This document shows positions 34,576-43,085 of a DNA stretch of 64,000 nt, piece by piece. Position 1 is the stretch's first letter. Every line of letters starts with the position of its first letter. The position numbers were made by a program, and so were the translations under genes. The DNA comes from Paenibacillus vini (lineage in GTDB: Bacteria; Bacillota; Bacilli; Paenibacillales; Paenibacillaceae). The notes beneath the pieces are model-generated. The model saw only the letters and a list, made by a program, of their open reading frames with translations, did no database searches and was not told where the DNA came from. The stretch spans positions 46,695-110,694 of the forward strand of contig NZ_BOSL01000017.1 of assembly GCF_018403325.1 (NCBI RefSeq). The letters are read 5' to 3'.

Positions 34576-35073
34576 TGGTAAGTAACTTATTGTAAAACTA
34601 TTTTATCATTTTTTGTACTTACTGTACCTATTAGAATCCATCGAAACATTTTTGTCTATTAAAGATGTAGATGTAGATTTAAGCATACCTAAAGTACGCT
34701 TAGATACATTGAAATATAAAAGATCTCACCTTTGAAAAACATGTCGAATCGATGCCTATTTGGGTAAGAGTGAATTTAATCAGATTACTACGGTTCAAAT
34801 CTTAAGAAGTGTATAAGAATGCGGATAGAATAATGAGCAAATCTGTCGATAATCAACTTTATAATGTTGTTGTAAGATCTTGTACTGCATCTACTTTAAT
34901 ATTTATAGACGAAGTTGATATTCAATGCTATTTTCAATAGAAGGCAGGAACCATCACTTTATTATTTCAAGATACCAGGACACTTGGATGATATTACTGG
35001 TTCGGTGCTGATCTCATTATTAAAAGCAGTAGAAATTAAATATTAATTTTAATTACGGAGGTATTAAATTATT
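34576..35073. other. AT-rich stretch without a convincing gene
   Basis: About 500 bp between hsdM and the small membrane protein gene. It presumably contains the hsd promoter. On the plus strand, short open pieces of about 30-35 codons (near 34,632-34,735 and 34,833-34,940) have no start signal or family resemblance and may be decayed coding sequence. Confidence 0.4.
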
Positions 35074-35403
35074 ATGGCGAAATGCAGACATTTTCTACAC
35101 GGAGCATCCGCTTGTGGTGGAGGTATTTACAAAAGCAAAACCCCACTTCAATCAAAAACAAGAAAGGGTTACATAATACACGATCCAGTGATCCTGAGAC
35201 AATTTTGTAATGGCAACCCAATGGAGTGTCCATACAATCCAGATGGCAGAGGGTTCCAATCCCAACGGACAAAGCGAACAGCAATGAATCGAGCGTATGA
35301 AAAAGACAAGCAAGATTTGGATAAGGCTGGAGATTCACTTAAAAAAGTCATTTATTTTGTGATTGCTATAGCAGTTTTGTATTTTTTAATTTTTCGATTG
35401 TAG
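35074..35403 (+). CDS. Small Cys-containing, C-terminally membrane-anchored protein
   Basis: 109 residues, not recognised. An ACGGAGGT site lies 12 bases before the ATG. The N-terminal half has four Cys (CRHFLHGASACGG; FCNGNPMECPYN), perhaps a metal-binding or disulfide module. A charged, Lys/Asp-rich stretch follows (about 70-85), then one transmembrane segment (about 90-107) with a short end. It is the last gene before the right end of the element and reads toward it. The 35,404-35,612 gap after it holds the right terminal repeat. Confidence 0.5.
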   Translation: MAKCRHFLHGASACGGGIYKSKTPLQSKTRKGYIIHDPVILRQFCNGNPMECPYNPDGRGFQSQRTKRTAMNRAYEKDKQDLDKAGDSLKKVIYFVIAIAVLYFLIFRL

Positions 35404-35592
35404 AACTTCAACGTAGAGGGAGGCCACAAAATACATCTGCTGAAATTAGGTTCCCATTACGTTTTTATGTGCATTCTTACTAATAATTAATAATATTTAT
35501 GTACAAAAAATTAATTTGTGCAGTACTATTTAACTTAATTCCTTTCTTTAATATCAAGGTATTTCCATAGTTTTTCTATTTCGTACATATAT

Positions 35593-35607
35593 CTTTATAT
35601 AGATAAG
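35593..35607 (-). repeat. Right terminal inverted repeat of the element
   Basis: Reads CTTATCTATATAAAG on the minus strand, one mismatch from the left end repeat (11712-11726). Five bases (AGCTT) separate it from the first host codon, GAG at 35613. Confidence 0.75.
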
Positions 35608-35612
35608 AGCTT

Positions 35613-36023
35613 GAGGTGTTCACCGGAGATATTCCCACACCCGTCAAGCACCACAATCCGAAGCTGCTGTCCAATTTTCGGGAAATGGAGGGCATCGCTG
35701 CGGAACGGCTCTTATCCATGATCCCTCCCGCCTTGCAGGAAACGTACGCCCCGCTTCTCTCCCCGGGAGATCACTCCGGACCATCGGGAGATGCGGAATT
35801 AATGAAGATGGTGAAGGCTGCCGACACGCTGGATGCCTACTTGAAATGCGCTTGGGAGCTGACTGCCGGCAACCGCGAATTCGCCGTCGCCAAGCAGCAG
35901 CTTCTGGACAAGCTGGATCGCTTGAATCTGCCTGAGACCGCTTATTTTCTGGAGCATTTCGCTCCTAGCTTCGAAATGACGCTGGATGAGTTGTCAGAGG
36001 ATGGACCTTCCTCGGCATTATAA
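35613..36023 (+). pseudogene. yfbR: YfbR-type 5'-deoxynucleotidase, 3' part of the split gene
   Basis: The remaining 136 codons of the host nucleotidase, starting with the catalytic Glu (GAG, E71 of the restored protein) and TGDIPTPVKH, and including the last metal-binding Asp in KAADTLDAYLKC. The C-terminal SFEMTLDELSEDGP matches the end of E. coli YfbR. No start codon with a ribosome binding site precedes it; the GTG at 35616 is a poor candidate. The fragment lacks the HD pair and cannot be an enzyme. Confidence 0.93.
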
Positions 36024-36090
36024 GAGGTTGTTCAAAGAGTCATCTGTCCACGACGAAGCAGATCATTACGAATTATAAGGTTAATCAAAA

Positions 36091-36134
36091 AACAGGCCTT
36101 GTCTTCGAATTCAAATCCGAAGACAAGGCCTGTT
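36091..36134 (-). terminator. Terminator between yfbR remnant and the dehydrogenase gene
   Basis: A perfect 17-bp stem (36091-36107 with 36118-36134). On the minus strand it is followed by a T run (TTTTTTGATT). It lies 20 bp past the dehydrogenase stop. Confidence 0.9.
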
Positions 36135-36154
36135 GAGGTTTTCATTACAGCTTA

Positions 36155-37024
36155 CTAGCCATTTACGATTTCGCCGCCATTGATATGAAGCACTTGACCG
36201 CTCATATAGGAGGAATCGTCAGAGCCCAGATATACATAGGCTGCAGCAAGCTCTTCCGGTTGACCCGGGCGCTGCATCGGCGTATCTCCGCCGAACTTGG
36301 ACACTTGCTCGGCGTCAAACGTGGACGGAATGAGCGGCGTCCAGATCGGACCGGGAGCTACCGCATTGACGCGGATCCCAGTCTTGCCGACGATGTTCAT
36401 CGAGAGCGCGCGTGTGAAGCTGACAATGGCCCCCTTGGTTGAAGAATAGTCGATCAAGGTCGGATTTCCCTTATAGGCGGTAACCGAAGCCGTATTAATA
36501 ATGGCGCTGCCTTTCTTCAGGTGCGGAAGCGCGGCCTTCACAAAATAAAACATCGAAAAGATGTTCGTGCGGAACGTCCGCTCCAGCTGGTCCGAGGTAA
36601 TATCCTCGATGCCTTTCTGCGGATGCTGCTCGGCCGCGTTATTGATCAGAATATCGAGGCCGCCGAGCGTTTCCACCGTCTGTTTCACAGCTTGTCCGGC
36701 AAAACTCTCGTCGCCGACGTCGCCTGGAATCAGCAGACATTTACGCCCTTCCTGCTCAATCTCCGACTTTGTTTTATTGGCATCCTCATGTTCATTTAAA
36801 TATACAATCGCGATATCGGCGCCTTCCTTGGCATAAGCCAAGGCAACCGCACGCCCGATTCCGCTGTCGGCCCCGGTAATCAGCGCGACCTTGTTCCGCA
36901 ATTTCCCTGCGGCCAGATAAACCCCTTCATATTCGGGGCGTGGATGCATTTCCGATTCTATTCCGGGCTGCTGGTTCTGATGCTGTGGAGGCATTGTTTG
37001 TTTACCTTGTCCATTTCCTGACAT
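36155..37024 (-). CDS. Short-chain dehydrogenase/reductase
   Basis: A 289-residue SDR enzyme. An N-terminal Gln/Pro-rich extension (about 1-40, HPRPEYEG) precedes the Rossmann fold with TGADSGIGRA, the NNAAEQ (NNAG-type) motif, and catalytic Ser/Tyr/Lys in INTASVTAYKG and DYSSTKGA. The C-terminus ends with SGQVLHINGGE. The extended N-terminus is that of the GspA39/YhdF/YhxD group of general-stress oxidoreductases in bacilli. Substrate unknown. It stands alone with its own terminator. Confidence 0.92.
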   Translation of the reverse strand: MSGNGQGKQTMPPQHQNQQPGIESEMHPRPEYEGVYLAAGKLRNKVALITGADSGIGRAVALAYAKEGADIAIVYLNEHEDANKTKSEIEQEGRKCLLIPGDVGDESFAGQAVKQTVETLGGLDILINNAAEQHPQKGIEDITSDQLERTFRTNIFSMFYFVKAALPHLKKGSAIINTASVTAYKGNPTLIDYSSTKGAIVSFTRALSMNIVGKTGIRVNAVAPGPIWTPLIPSTFDAEQVSKFGGDTPMQRPGQPEELAAAYVYLGSDDSSYMSGQVLHINGGEIVNG

Positions 37025-37197
37025 GATTCATTCTCCTTCCACTGTCTAGTAGTCCATGATCATCTGCACGTCTTAGGATAAGCCAGCATGCTTAAGCTTA
37101 TGCCAAAGCATATACAGACAGGAATCATACAAAATGGATTATTCCCACTCAAGAACTAACTTACCACCGGAAGGAAAAAGCCAAACATTCACAGACT

Positions 37198-38079
37198 TTA
37201 AGCTGATATGTCAAAATGCTGAAAAAACGCGGAGTCATCCCGAATTCGTCTCTCTTCGTATTTACTTCTGGACAAGGCCGTCCGCTCCAAAATTTCGCTT
37301 TCATTTTGTAATATTGCGGGTCCAAAGATCAGGGAAACCAGCTCTCTGCAACGCTCGATTCGCGTACTGGTGAAGTGAAGATAAGCGATATTCAGCAGGT
37401 CTTCCCCCCATCTGCTGCCGCTGTCGTCGCAAGGATAATTTTGCCGATAGACCACCTTTAACGAAACTCCGGAAACGAACCGGCAGCTTCCTCCAAGCAA
37501 CCAGAGCCGGAGGGAAAACTCGGCCGTCTCCAGCTCTTTGCCAAGAAATCCTTCCTCCATTCCTCCGATCTCCTGAAATCTGGCGTGACCGACGGCAAAA
37601 CATTCCCTAGATAACCAAGGTATTTCGCCAAGCGCTTTGTTCTCCGAAAAAACTTGGAGCGACTGAAGCAGCGCTCCTTCGTAGCGATACTCGGGCTCAA
37701 TCCGGGAAGTTTCGTGAAGTTCCACTTCGGGCGAAACGCAGTCCGCTTCTCCAAGGATTACTGGTTCCAGCAGCGATTCCATCCAATGATCTTCGAAATA
37801 AAGTCGGGGGCTGCAAAAGATCAGATAGTCTCCTGAGGCGTGAGCGGCAGCCAGATTGCGCGAAGGAAGACCGGGCTGGCCTTTTAGGAGCTTGATAGGC
37901 CGGGGGAAATTGTAATTCATCAAAAAATCGCAGCATCCGTCAACAGAGCCTTCGTTTACAATGATCACTTCATAACGTAACGAGGTCATAGAAACCTTTA
38001 GCGATTCCATCGTCATGAGGAGATCTACTCCGCTATTTTTGACCGTGATAATGATTGATACCTGGGCTTGGGAAGGCAT
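37198..38079 (-). CDS. Family 2 glycosyltransferase-like protein
   Basis: A 293-residue protein with a GT-A fold start: VSIIITVKNSGVDLLMTMESL, then EVIIVNEGSVDG (the NDGSxDG position) and GLPSRNLAAAHASGDYLIF. The usual DxD metal motif is replaced by CSPRLYFED, so catalytic activity is uncertain. No transmembrane segment is visible. It probably transfers sugar to a cell-surface or spore polymer, but no pathway neighbours support this. The C-terminal about 60 residues are not recognisable. Confidence 0.8.
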   Translation of the reverse strand: MPSQAQVSIIITVKNSGVDLLMTMESLKVSMTSLRYEVIIVNEGSVDGCCDFLMNYNFPRPIKLLKGQPGLPSRNLAAAHASGDYLIFCSPRLYFEDHWMESLLEPVILGEADCVSPEVELHETSRIEPEYRYEGALLQSLQVFSENKALGEIPWLSRECFAVGHARFQEIGGMEEGFLGKELETAEFSLRLWLLGGSCRFVSGVSLKVVYRQNYPCDDSGSRWGEDLLNIAYLHFTSTRIERCRELVSLIFGPAILQNESEILERTALSRSKYEERRIRDDSAFFQHFDISA

Positions 38080-38254
38080 GATAATTCTCCTTAGGGTCGG
38101 AAATCATAAATTATGCGCGACATTAGGATGAGTTAGTATAACTGCTTCTGGATTCCATAATAACCCATTTCATGCTTTCAGTAAACAAAAACAAAACTGA
38201 TAGTTTATTATCTTTACCTCTCATACTAACTATGGTAAATACAGGAGGGGTGTT

Positions 38255-38593
38255 ATGGACTACGATGCTCTAGGCAGAAGATTGCGGCAGGAACGGCATA
38301 AAATGAATTGGACCCAGGAAAAACTCGCTGAAAAAGTCGAGGTTTCCGACGCATACATAGGACAAATCGAGCGTGGCGAGCGGAGCCTGTCTTTGGAAAC
38401 TCTGGTCAAGCTGGCGAACCAACTAGGGGTAACCGTTGATTATTTGCTGCATGATTCGATTGAGATCACCGATGACCGGTTTATGAATCAAATCCGGCAA
38501 ATTATGCTGAGCCGGTCGCCTAAAGAAAAACAGCTTGCGCTGGACGTCATCAAATTGATGTTTGCCCACCTGGACGATATGGATCCATCATAA
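38255..38593 (+). CDS. XRE-family helix-turn-helix regulator
   Basis: A 112-residue Cro/CI-type regulator. The helix-turn-helix occupies about 6-62 (LRQERHKMNWTQEKLAEKV, AYIGQIERGERSLSLETLVKL). The C-terminal helices (about 70-112) probably dimerise. GGAGGGG precedes the ATG. It is isolated, divergent from the glycosyltransferase gene 175 bp away, and may regulate it. It differs in base composition and sequence from the XRE protein inside the element. Confidence 0.88.
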   Translation: MDYDALGRRLRQERHKMNWTQEKLAEKVEVSDAYIGQIERGERSLSLETLVKLANQLGVTVDYLLHDSIEITDDRFMNQIRQIMLSRSPKEKQLALDVIKLMFAHLDDMDPS

Positions 38594-38610
38594 TCGCTAT
38601 GCACACAAAA

Positions 38611-38640
38611 AAGCCTGCCGGATTACCGGCAGGCTTTTGC
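38611..38640 (+). terminator. Terminator after the XRE gene
   Basis: A perfect 11-bp stem AAGCCTGCCGG / CCGGCAGGCTT (38611-38621 with 38626-38636), followed by TTGC and preceded by a run of A. It may serve the convergent gene too. Confidence 0.9.
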
Positions 38641-38658
38641 AATTGCAATATATCCAGA

Positions 38659-39090
38659 TTAAATTACTCTGTAAACCATGAAGAACGAAATTAACAAAAC
38701 GCATACGCACAAAAGCGTACCGAACATACGGAGTTTACCTGCGACTTCCGCAATTCCTTTATTGGAGCGAATTCCCTCCAAAGCTTGGCGAAGAGGTTTG
38801 CCCATAATGCCGCTGAATGCGCCGATTGCGAGAAAAAGAATCACAACGATAACCATCCAAGCCGTCGAATATTCGCCCTTGGTCATCAAATATCCGCCAG
38901 TCAGCAATTGGATAACCAGTCCGATCTGAGCGTATGTATTCAGTGTCTTTACGGCAGATACCGTGCCTTCCTGCGCAGCCGGAGTCAATTTGGTCACTTT
39001 ACTGAATACGATCGGCAAAATCAGGTAAAAGCCCAGTGCCAATGCCCCTACGATATGCAAGAACAACATAATCACAAACATCGTTTCCAT
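38659..39090 (-). CDS. Small four-helix membrane protein
   Basis: About 143 residues starting at the ATG at 39090, preceded by a GGGTGGTG site; the ORF is open eight codons further upstream. Four hydrophobic segments are visible (about 4-26, 47-65, 73-95 and 120-142). No catalytic motif. It resembles the DUF2269-like small integral membrane proteins, but the family is not certain. It follows the mdh gene on the same strand after that gene's terminator region, so it is probably transcribed separately. Confidence 0.65.
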   Translation of the reverse strand: METMFVIMLFLHIVGALALGFYLILPIVFSKVTKLTPAAQEGTVSAVKTLNTYAQIGLVIQLLTGGYLMTKGEYSTAWMVIVVILFLAIGAFSGIMGKPLRQALEGIRSNKGIAEVAGKLRMFGTLLCVCVLLISFFMVYRVI

Positions 39091-39154
39091 ATCACACCAC
39101 CCTTTCTCAGTCAATTAGATTTATTATAATCTATTATACCCATTGTTTACCTCA

Positions 39155-39190
39155 AAAGAAAGGAACCCTACCATTCCGGAAGGGTTCCTC
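39155..39190 (-). terminator. Terminator after mdh
   Basis: A stem AGGAACCCT... / AAGGGTTCCT (about 39161-39170 with 39180-39189), with TTTCTTTTG following on the minus strand. It ends the citZ-icd-mdh operon. Confidence 0.8.
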
Positions 39191-39219
39191 ATTTTCATAT
39201 GTTCACATTTCGGACATGG

Positions 39220-40161
39220 TTAGCCTTTAATGCTCGCAATTACGTTGCGAACGGATACCGCCGATTTGTCCAAGGCCGATTTTTCTTCCGCCGTTAGCTC
39301 CAGCTCGAATACTCTCTCGATGCCTTCGCCGCCCAGGAGAGCCGGTACGCCCATGAACAATCCGTCGTAGCCATATTCGCCTTCCAGCAGAGCAATGACG
39401 GGCAGAATCCGTTTCTTGTCCTTCAGGATCGCTTCCGTCATTTGCACGAGCGAGGCAGCCGGAGCATAATAAGCGCTGCCGTTACCCAGCAGGCTCACAA
39501 TTTCACCGCCGCCGACGCGCGTACGCTGTACGATCGCCTCGATCCGCTCCTGCGATATAAGCGTGTCGATCGGAATGCCGCCGACACTGGAATACCGGAC
39601 GAGCGGAACCATGTCGTCACCGTGTCCGCCGAGCACGAAGCCGCGCACGTCTTCAACGGAAACGCCAAGCTCTTGGGCAATAAACGTACAATACCGCGCG
39701 GTGTCGAGCACGCCCGACTGGCCGATGACGCGGTTTTTCGGGAAGCCCAGCGCCTTATAAGCCGCATAAGTCATCGCATCGACCGGATTGCTCAGGATGA
39801 GGACAATGGAATCCGGGCAATATTTCTTCACGTTTTCGCAAACGGAAGCCACAATACCCGCATTCGTATTCACAAGATCATCCCGGCTCATACCCGGCTT
39901 GCGCGCGATGCCAGCTGTTATGATGACGATGTCGGAACCGGCAGCGTCCTCATAAGAAGAAGTGCCGATAATGTTGCTGTCAAACCCTTGAACCGGACTC
40001 GCTTCAAGCATGTCGAGCGCCTTCCCCTTGGTCGGGTTCTCCAGTTGCGGAATATCGAGCAATACGACATCGCCGAGTTCTTTTTGCGCCAGCATCAGCG
40101 CGGTCGTCGCGCCGGTAAAGCCGGCGCCGACAACCGTAATTTTTTTGCGTTGAATGGCCAC
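39220..40161 (-). CDS. mdh: Malate dehydrogenase
   Basis: 313 residues, the lactate/malate dehydrogenase family in its malate form. NAD is bound by [12 protein letters not shown]. Substrate-binding Arg residues lie in [16 protein letters not shown], and the catalytic His in [11 protein letters not shown]. It oxidises malate to oxaloacetate in the TCA cycle. It is the last gene of the citZ-icd-mdh operon, 15 bp after icd, as in Bacillus. Confidence 0.97.
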   Translation of the reverse strand: MAIQRKKITVVGAGFTGATTALMLAQKELGDVVLLDIPQLENPTKGKALDMLEASPVQGFDSNIIGTSSYEDAAGSDIVIITAGIARKPGMSRDDLVNTNAGIVASVCENVKKYCPDSIVLILSNPVDAMTYAAYKALGFPKNRVIGQSGVLDTARYCTFIAQELGVSVEDVRGFVLGGHGDDMVPLVRYSSVGGIPIDTLISQERIEAIVQRTRVGGGEIVSLLGNGSAYYAPAASLVQMTEAILKDKKRILPVIALLEGEYGYDGLFMGVPALLGGEGIERVFELELTAEEKSALDKSAVSVRNVIASIKG

Positions 40162-40176
40162 GTTAAACAGGACCTC

Positions 40177-41472
40177 CTACATATTCTTAATGACCTGATC
40201 CGCGAATTCGGAACATTTCACTTCGGTTGCGCCTTCCATCAGGCGGGCGAAGTCGTAGGTTACCGTTTTGTTGTTGATGGAGGTCTCCAGGCCTTTATAA
40301 ATGAGGTCAGCCGCTTCATTCCAGCCCAAGTGCTCAAGAAGCATTACGCCGGACAAGATAACCGAACCCGGATTTACTACGTCGAGATCTGCGTATTTAG
40401 GAGCCGTACCGTGCGTCGCTTCGAAAATCGCATGACCCGTCACATAGTTGATATTCGCTCCAGGCGCGATACCGATCCCGCCGACTTGAGCCGCCAAAGC
40501 GTCGGACAAGTAGTCGCCGTTCAAGTTCAATGTAGCGATTACGTCGAAGTCGGTCGGACGCGTCAGCACTTGTTGCAGCGCGATATCAGCAATCGCATCC
40601 TTGATGATGATCTTGCCTGCATCCTGAGCTTCCTTCTGAGCCTGGTTAGCCGCATCGGTGCCGGACTCTTCCTTGATCCGGTCGTACTGTGCCCAAGTGA
40701 ACACTTTATCGCCGAACTCGGCTTCAGCCACTTCGTAACCCCAGTTTTTGAACGCACCCTCGGTAAACTTCATGATGTTGCCTTTGTGAACCAGCGTCAC
40801 GCTCTTACGGCCGTGCTTGATCGCATATTCGACAGCAGCGCGGACCAGACGTTTCGAACCTTCTGCCGATACCGGCTTGATGCCGATTCCGGACGTTTCA
40901 GGGAAACGGATTTTATTGACGCCCATTTCGTTTTGAAGGAATTGAAGCACCTTCTTCACTTCTTCGGAGCCTTCTTTGTATTCGATTCCGGCATAAATAT
41001 CTTCCGTATTCTCCCGGAAAATGACCATGTCCACAAGCTCAGGACGCTTAACCGGAGATGGTACGCCGTCGAAGTAACGTACCGGACGAAGACATACGTA
41101 CAGATCAAGCTCTTGGCGCAGCGCCACGTTCAGGGAGCGGATACCGCCGCCGATCGGTGTTGTAAGAGGTCCTTTGATAGCCACAATATACTCGCGGATA
41201 GCAGTCAGCGTATCCGCCGGAAGCCATTCACCGTATGTATTGAAGGCCTTCTCTCCCGCGAATACCTCGTACCAGGCGATGCTTTTCTCGCCGCCATATG
41301 CTTTGTCGACCGCAGCATCCAGTACGCGTTTGGAAGCTTTCCAAATATCACGGCCTGTGCCGTCACCCTCGATAAAAGGAATGATCGGATTGTTAGGTAC
41401 TTGCAGCTTGCCGTTCTCGATAACGATTTTTTCCCCTTCGGTAGGAAGGCTGAACTTTTCTAATTGCAACAT
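40177..41472 (-). CDS. icd: NADP-dependent isocitrate dehydrogenase
   Basis: A 431-residue enzyme converting isocitrate to 2-oxoglutarate. The substrate-binding Ser loop reads [12 protein letters not shown] and the signature [17 protein letters not shown], while [16 protein letters not shown] marks the nucleotide pocket. The [11 protein letters not shown] stretch is typical of the bacterial NADP-type. It sits 104 bp downstream of citZ and 15 bp upstream of mdh. Confidence 0.97.
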   Translation of the reverse strand: MLQLEKFSLPTEGEKIVIENGKLQVPNNPIIPFIEGDGTGRDIWKASKRVLDAAVDKAYGGEKSIAWYEVFAGEKAFNTYGEWLPADTLTAIREYIVAIKGPLTTPIGGGIRSLNVALRQELDLYVCLRPVRYFDGVPSPVKRPELVDMVIFRENTEDIYAGIEYKEGSEEVKKVLQFLQNEMGVNKIRFPETSGIGIKPVSAEGSKRLVRAAVEYAIKHGRKSVTLVHKGNIMKFTEGAFKNWGYEVAEAEFGDKVFTWAQYDRIKEESGTDAANQAQKEAQDAGKIIIKDAIADIALQQVLTRPTDFDVIATLNLNGDYLSDALAAQVGGIGIAPGANINYVTGHAIFEATHGTAPKYADLDVVNPGSVILSGVMLLEHLGWNEAADLIYKGLETSINNKTVTYDFARLMEGATEVKCSEFADQVIKNM

Positions 41473-41576
41473 GTCTATGGTTTCCTCCTCATAATAATTT
41501 GGCGTAGCTCAATTTTCTCGTTACGGTATTCATTCTAACATAAATGGCAACCCGGTTACCCGGGTTGGCCAAGTGT

Positions 41577-42689
41577 TTATCTAAGATCGATCGGAATGTA
41601 CTGCTGATTGGTCGCTCCCGTATATTCCGCGCGCGGGCGGATAATGCGGTTGTCGTCCAGCTGCTCCAGAATATGCGCGGTCCATCCGGAAAGGCGGCTG
41701 ATCGCAAAAATCGGAGTAAACAGATCCATCGGAATGCCCAGCATCGTATAAACGGAAGCAGAATAAAAGTCGACGTTCGGCTTCAGTCCCTTTTGGCCGG
41801 TAACGAGTTCTTCCACTTTGACCGAGATGTCATAAAGCGTGGTGTCTCCCTTCATCAGCCCGAGCTGGCGGGACATTTTTTGAAGGTGCTTCGCCCGCGG
41901 ATCCCCGTTCTTATAAACGCGGTGGCCGAAGCCCATGATTTTCTCCTTGTTTGCGAGTTTGCTCTGAATGTAAGGCTCAGCCTTATCCAGGGTGCCGATT
42001 TCGCTCAGCATCCGGCTGACTGCTTCGTTAGCTCCCCCGTGAAGCGGCCCTTTCAGCGTTCCGATTGCGGAGGTCACGCCGGAATAGATGTCCGACAACG
42101 TAGCGATCGTAACACGAGCCGAGAAGGTGGATGCGTTCAGTTCATGATCCGCATGCAGTACGAGTGCTTGATCCAGTGCGTGAACGGCAACTGGGTCCGG
42201 TTCTTGGCCGGACAGCATGTAAAGGAAATTATGAGCGATGGATACGCCTTTCAGCGGAGCGACCGGCTCATTCCCTTCGCGGATCCGGGCAAAGGCGGCT
42301 ATCAATGTAGGCAGTTGGGCTTGCAGCTTGATCGCCTTTTTCTGATTGCTTTCCCGGGTATTGTCGTTAGCAAGCTCATCATACAAAGCAAGAGCCGACA
42401 CAGCCGTACGCAGGACAGCCATCGTGTTGGCGTCTTTTGGATACAACTTCATTTGCTCTAGTACCGCTTCAGGAACCGGAGCATAATCGCTTAGCTGCTC
42501 CTGCAGGGTTGCCAATTGGTTTTTGGAAGGCAGCTTGCCGTACCAAAGCAAATAAGCAGTCTCTTCGTAGCTCGCACGTTCCGCCAGGTCGTCAATGTTA
42601 ATCCCGCGATAAGCGAGAACCCCGTCGTGGATGGAACTGATCGATGAAGTAGCTGCCACAATACCTTCGAGGCCTTTGGTAGCTGTCAT
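41577..42689 (-). CDS. citZ: Citrate synthase
   Basis: About 370 residues from the ATG at 42689 (AAAGGAGAG seven to ten bases upstream); the ORF is open 20 codons further, but without a family match. Motifs include GGANEAVSRML with the catalytic His, MGFGHRVYKNGDPRA (second His and CoA contact) and NVDFYSASVY with the catalytic Asp. It condenses oxaloacetate and acetyl-CoA. First gene of the TCA operon, with a candidate catabolite element 46-59 bp upstream of the start. Confidence 0.96.
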   Translation of the reverse strand: MTATKGLEGIVAATSSISSIHDGVLAYRGINIDDLAERASYEETAYLLWYGKLPSKNQLATLQEQLSDYAPVPEAVLEQMKLYPKDANTMAVLRTAVSALALYDELANDNTRESNQKKAIKLQAQLPTLIAAFARIREGNEPVAPLKGVSIAHNFLYMLSGQEPDPVAVHALDQALVLHADHELNASTFSARVTIATLSDIYSGVTSAIGTLKGPLHGGANEAVSRMLSEIGTLDKAEPYIQSKLANKEKIMGFGHRVYKNGDPRAKHLQKMSRQLGLMKGDTTLYDISVKVEELVTGQKGLKPNVDFYSASVYTMLGIPMDLFTPIFAISRLSGWTAHILEQLDDNRIIRPRAEYTGATNQQYIPIDLR

Positions 42690-42734
42690 AATACATCTCT
42701 CCTTTGGAACCGAAATATGAGCCAAACAAGCCAA

Positions 42735-42748
42735 TGAAAACATTTTCA
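42735..42748 (-). promoter_or_regulatory. Candidate CcpA catabolite-responsive element of citZ
   Basis: The palindrome TGAAAACATTTTCA (TGAAAATGTTTTCA on the minus strand) matches the cre form TGAAANCGNTTNCA except that the central CG is TG. The citZ gene of B. subtilis is known to be CcpA-controlled. The rest of the 42,749-43,085 gap is AT-rich and appears to hold only promoters. Confidence 0.55.
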
Positions 42749-43085
42749 ATTTAAAAGTTTAAAATTTCCAGAGCTGCGCAATACGTAGCCCGTAATGACA
42801 AAAAAATGAAACATTTATGGCCTGCAAAATAATCATACTGGATTTTAGAGATCAAAGGAACACGTTCAACGCGGACATCTGCATCAAATTGTTTTATCAC
42901 GTATATAAATAATTTTTTGTAATCGTTTTCGTTAGCAACGACAATTGTCACATACCAAATTCCAATTTGTGTATATATAGTAATATTTTTTTTGAGAGAG
43001 GTAACCGTGATCCTTGTTTCCGGAATATAAAAATAGGCTAAGTAATAGGGTAGAAGAGGACCTGTCCGGAAAAGAGGGATGTCGT

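Larger units (their letters stand above)
11713..35612. mobile_element. Tn554-class transposon of about 23.9 kb inserted in yfbR
   Basis: The boundaries come from the split yfbR gene and from imperfect terminal inverted repeats. The interior is visibly AT-rich compared with the flanks. At the left are three tandem tyrosine recombinase genes, a TnpC-like gene and a twin-YfbR HD gene. Cargo follows: XRE regulator, DGQHR protein, ISL3-type IS, merRA, a zinc-hook ATPase, type I restriction-modification with a YgjP-like peptidase, and small ORFs. Insertion without a clear target duplication, but with a non-identical hexamer at the two ends (GCGACC left, GAGCTT right), is the pattern known for Tn554. 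The precise cut could differ by a few bases. Confidence 0.88.

Noticed and set aside
39442-41463. A 673-codon open frame on the plus strand across mdh and icd
   Set aside because: It is antisense to two certain genes (mdh and icd), has no family resemblance and arises from their codon pattern.
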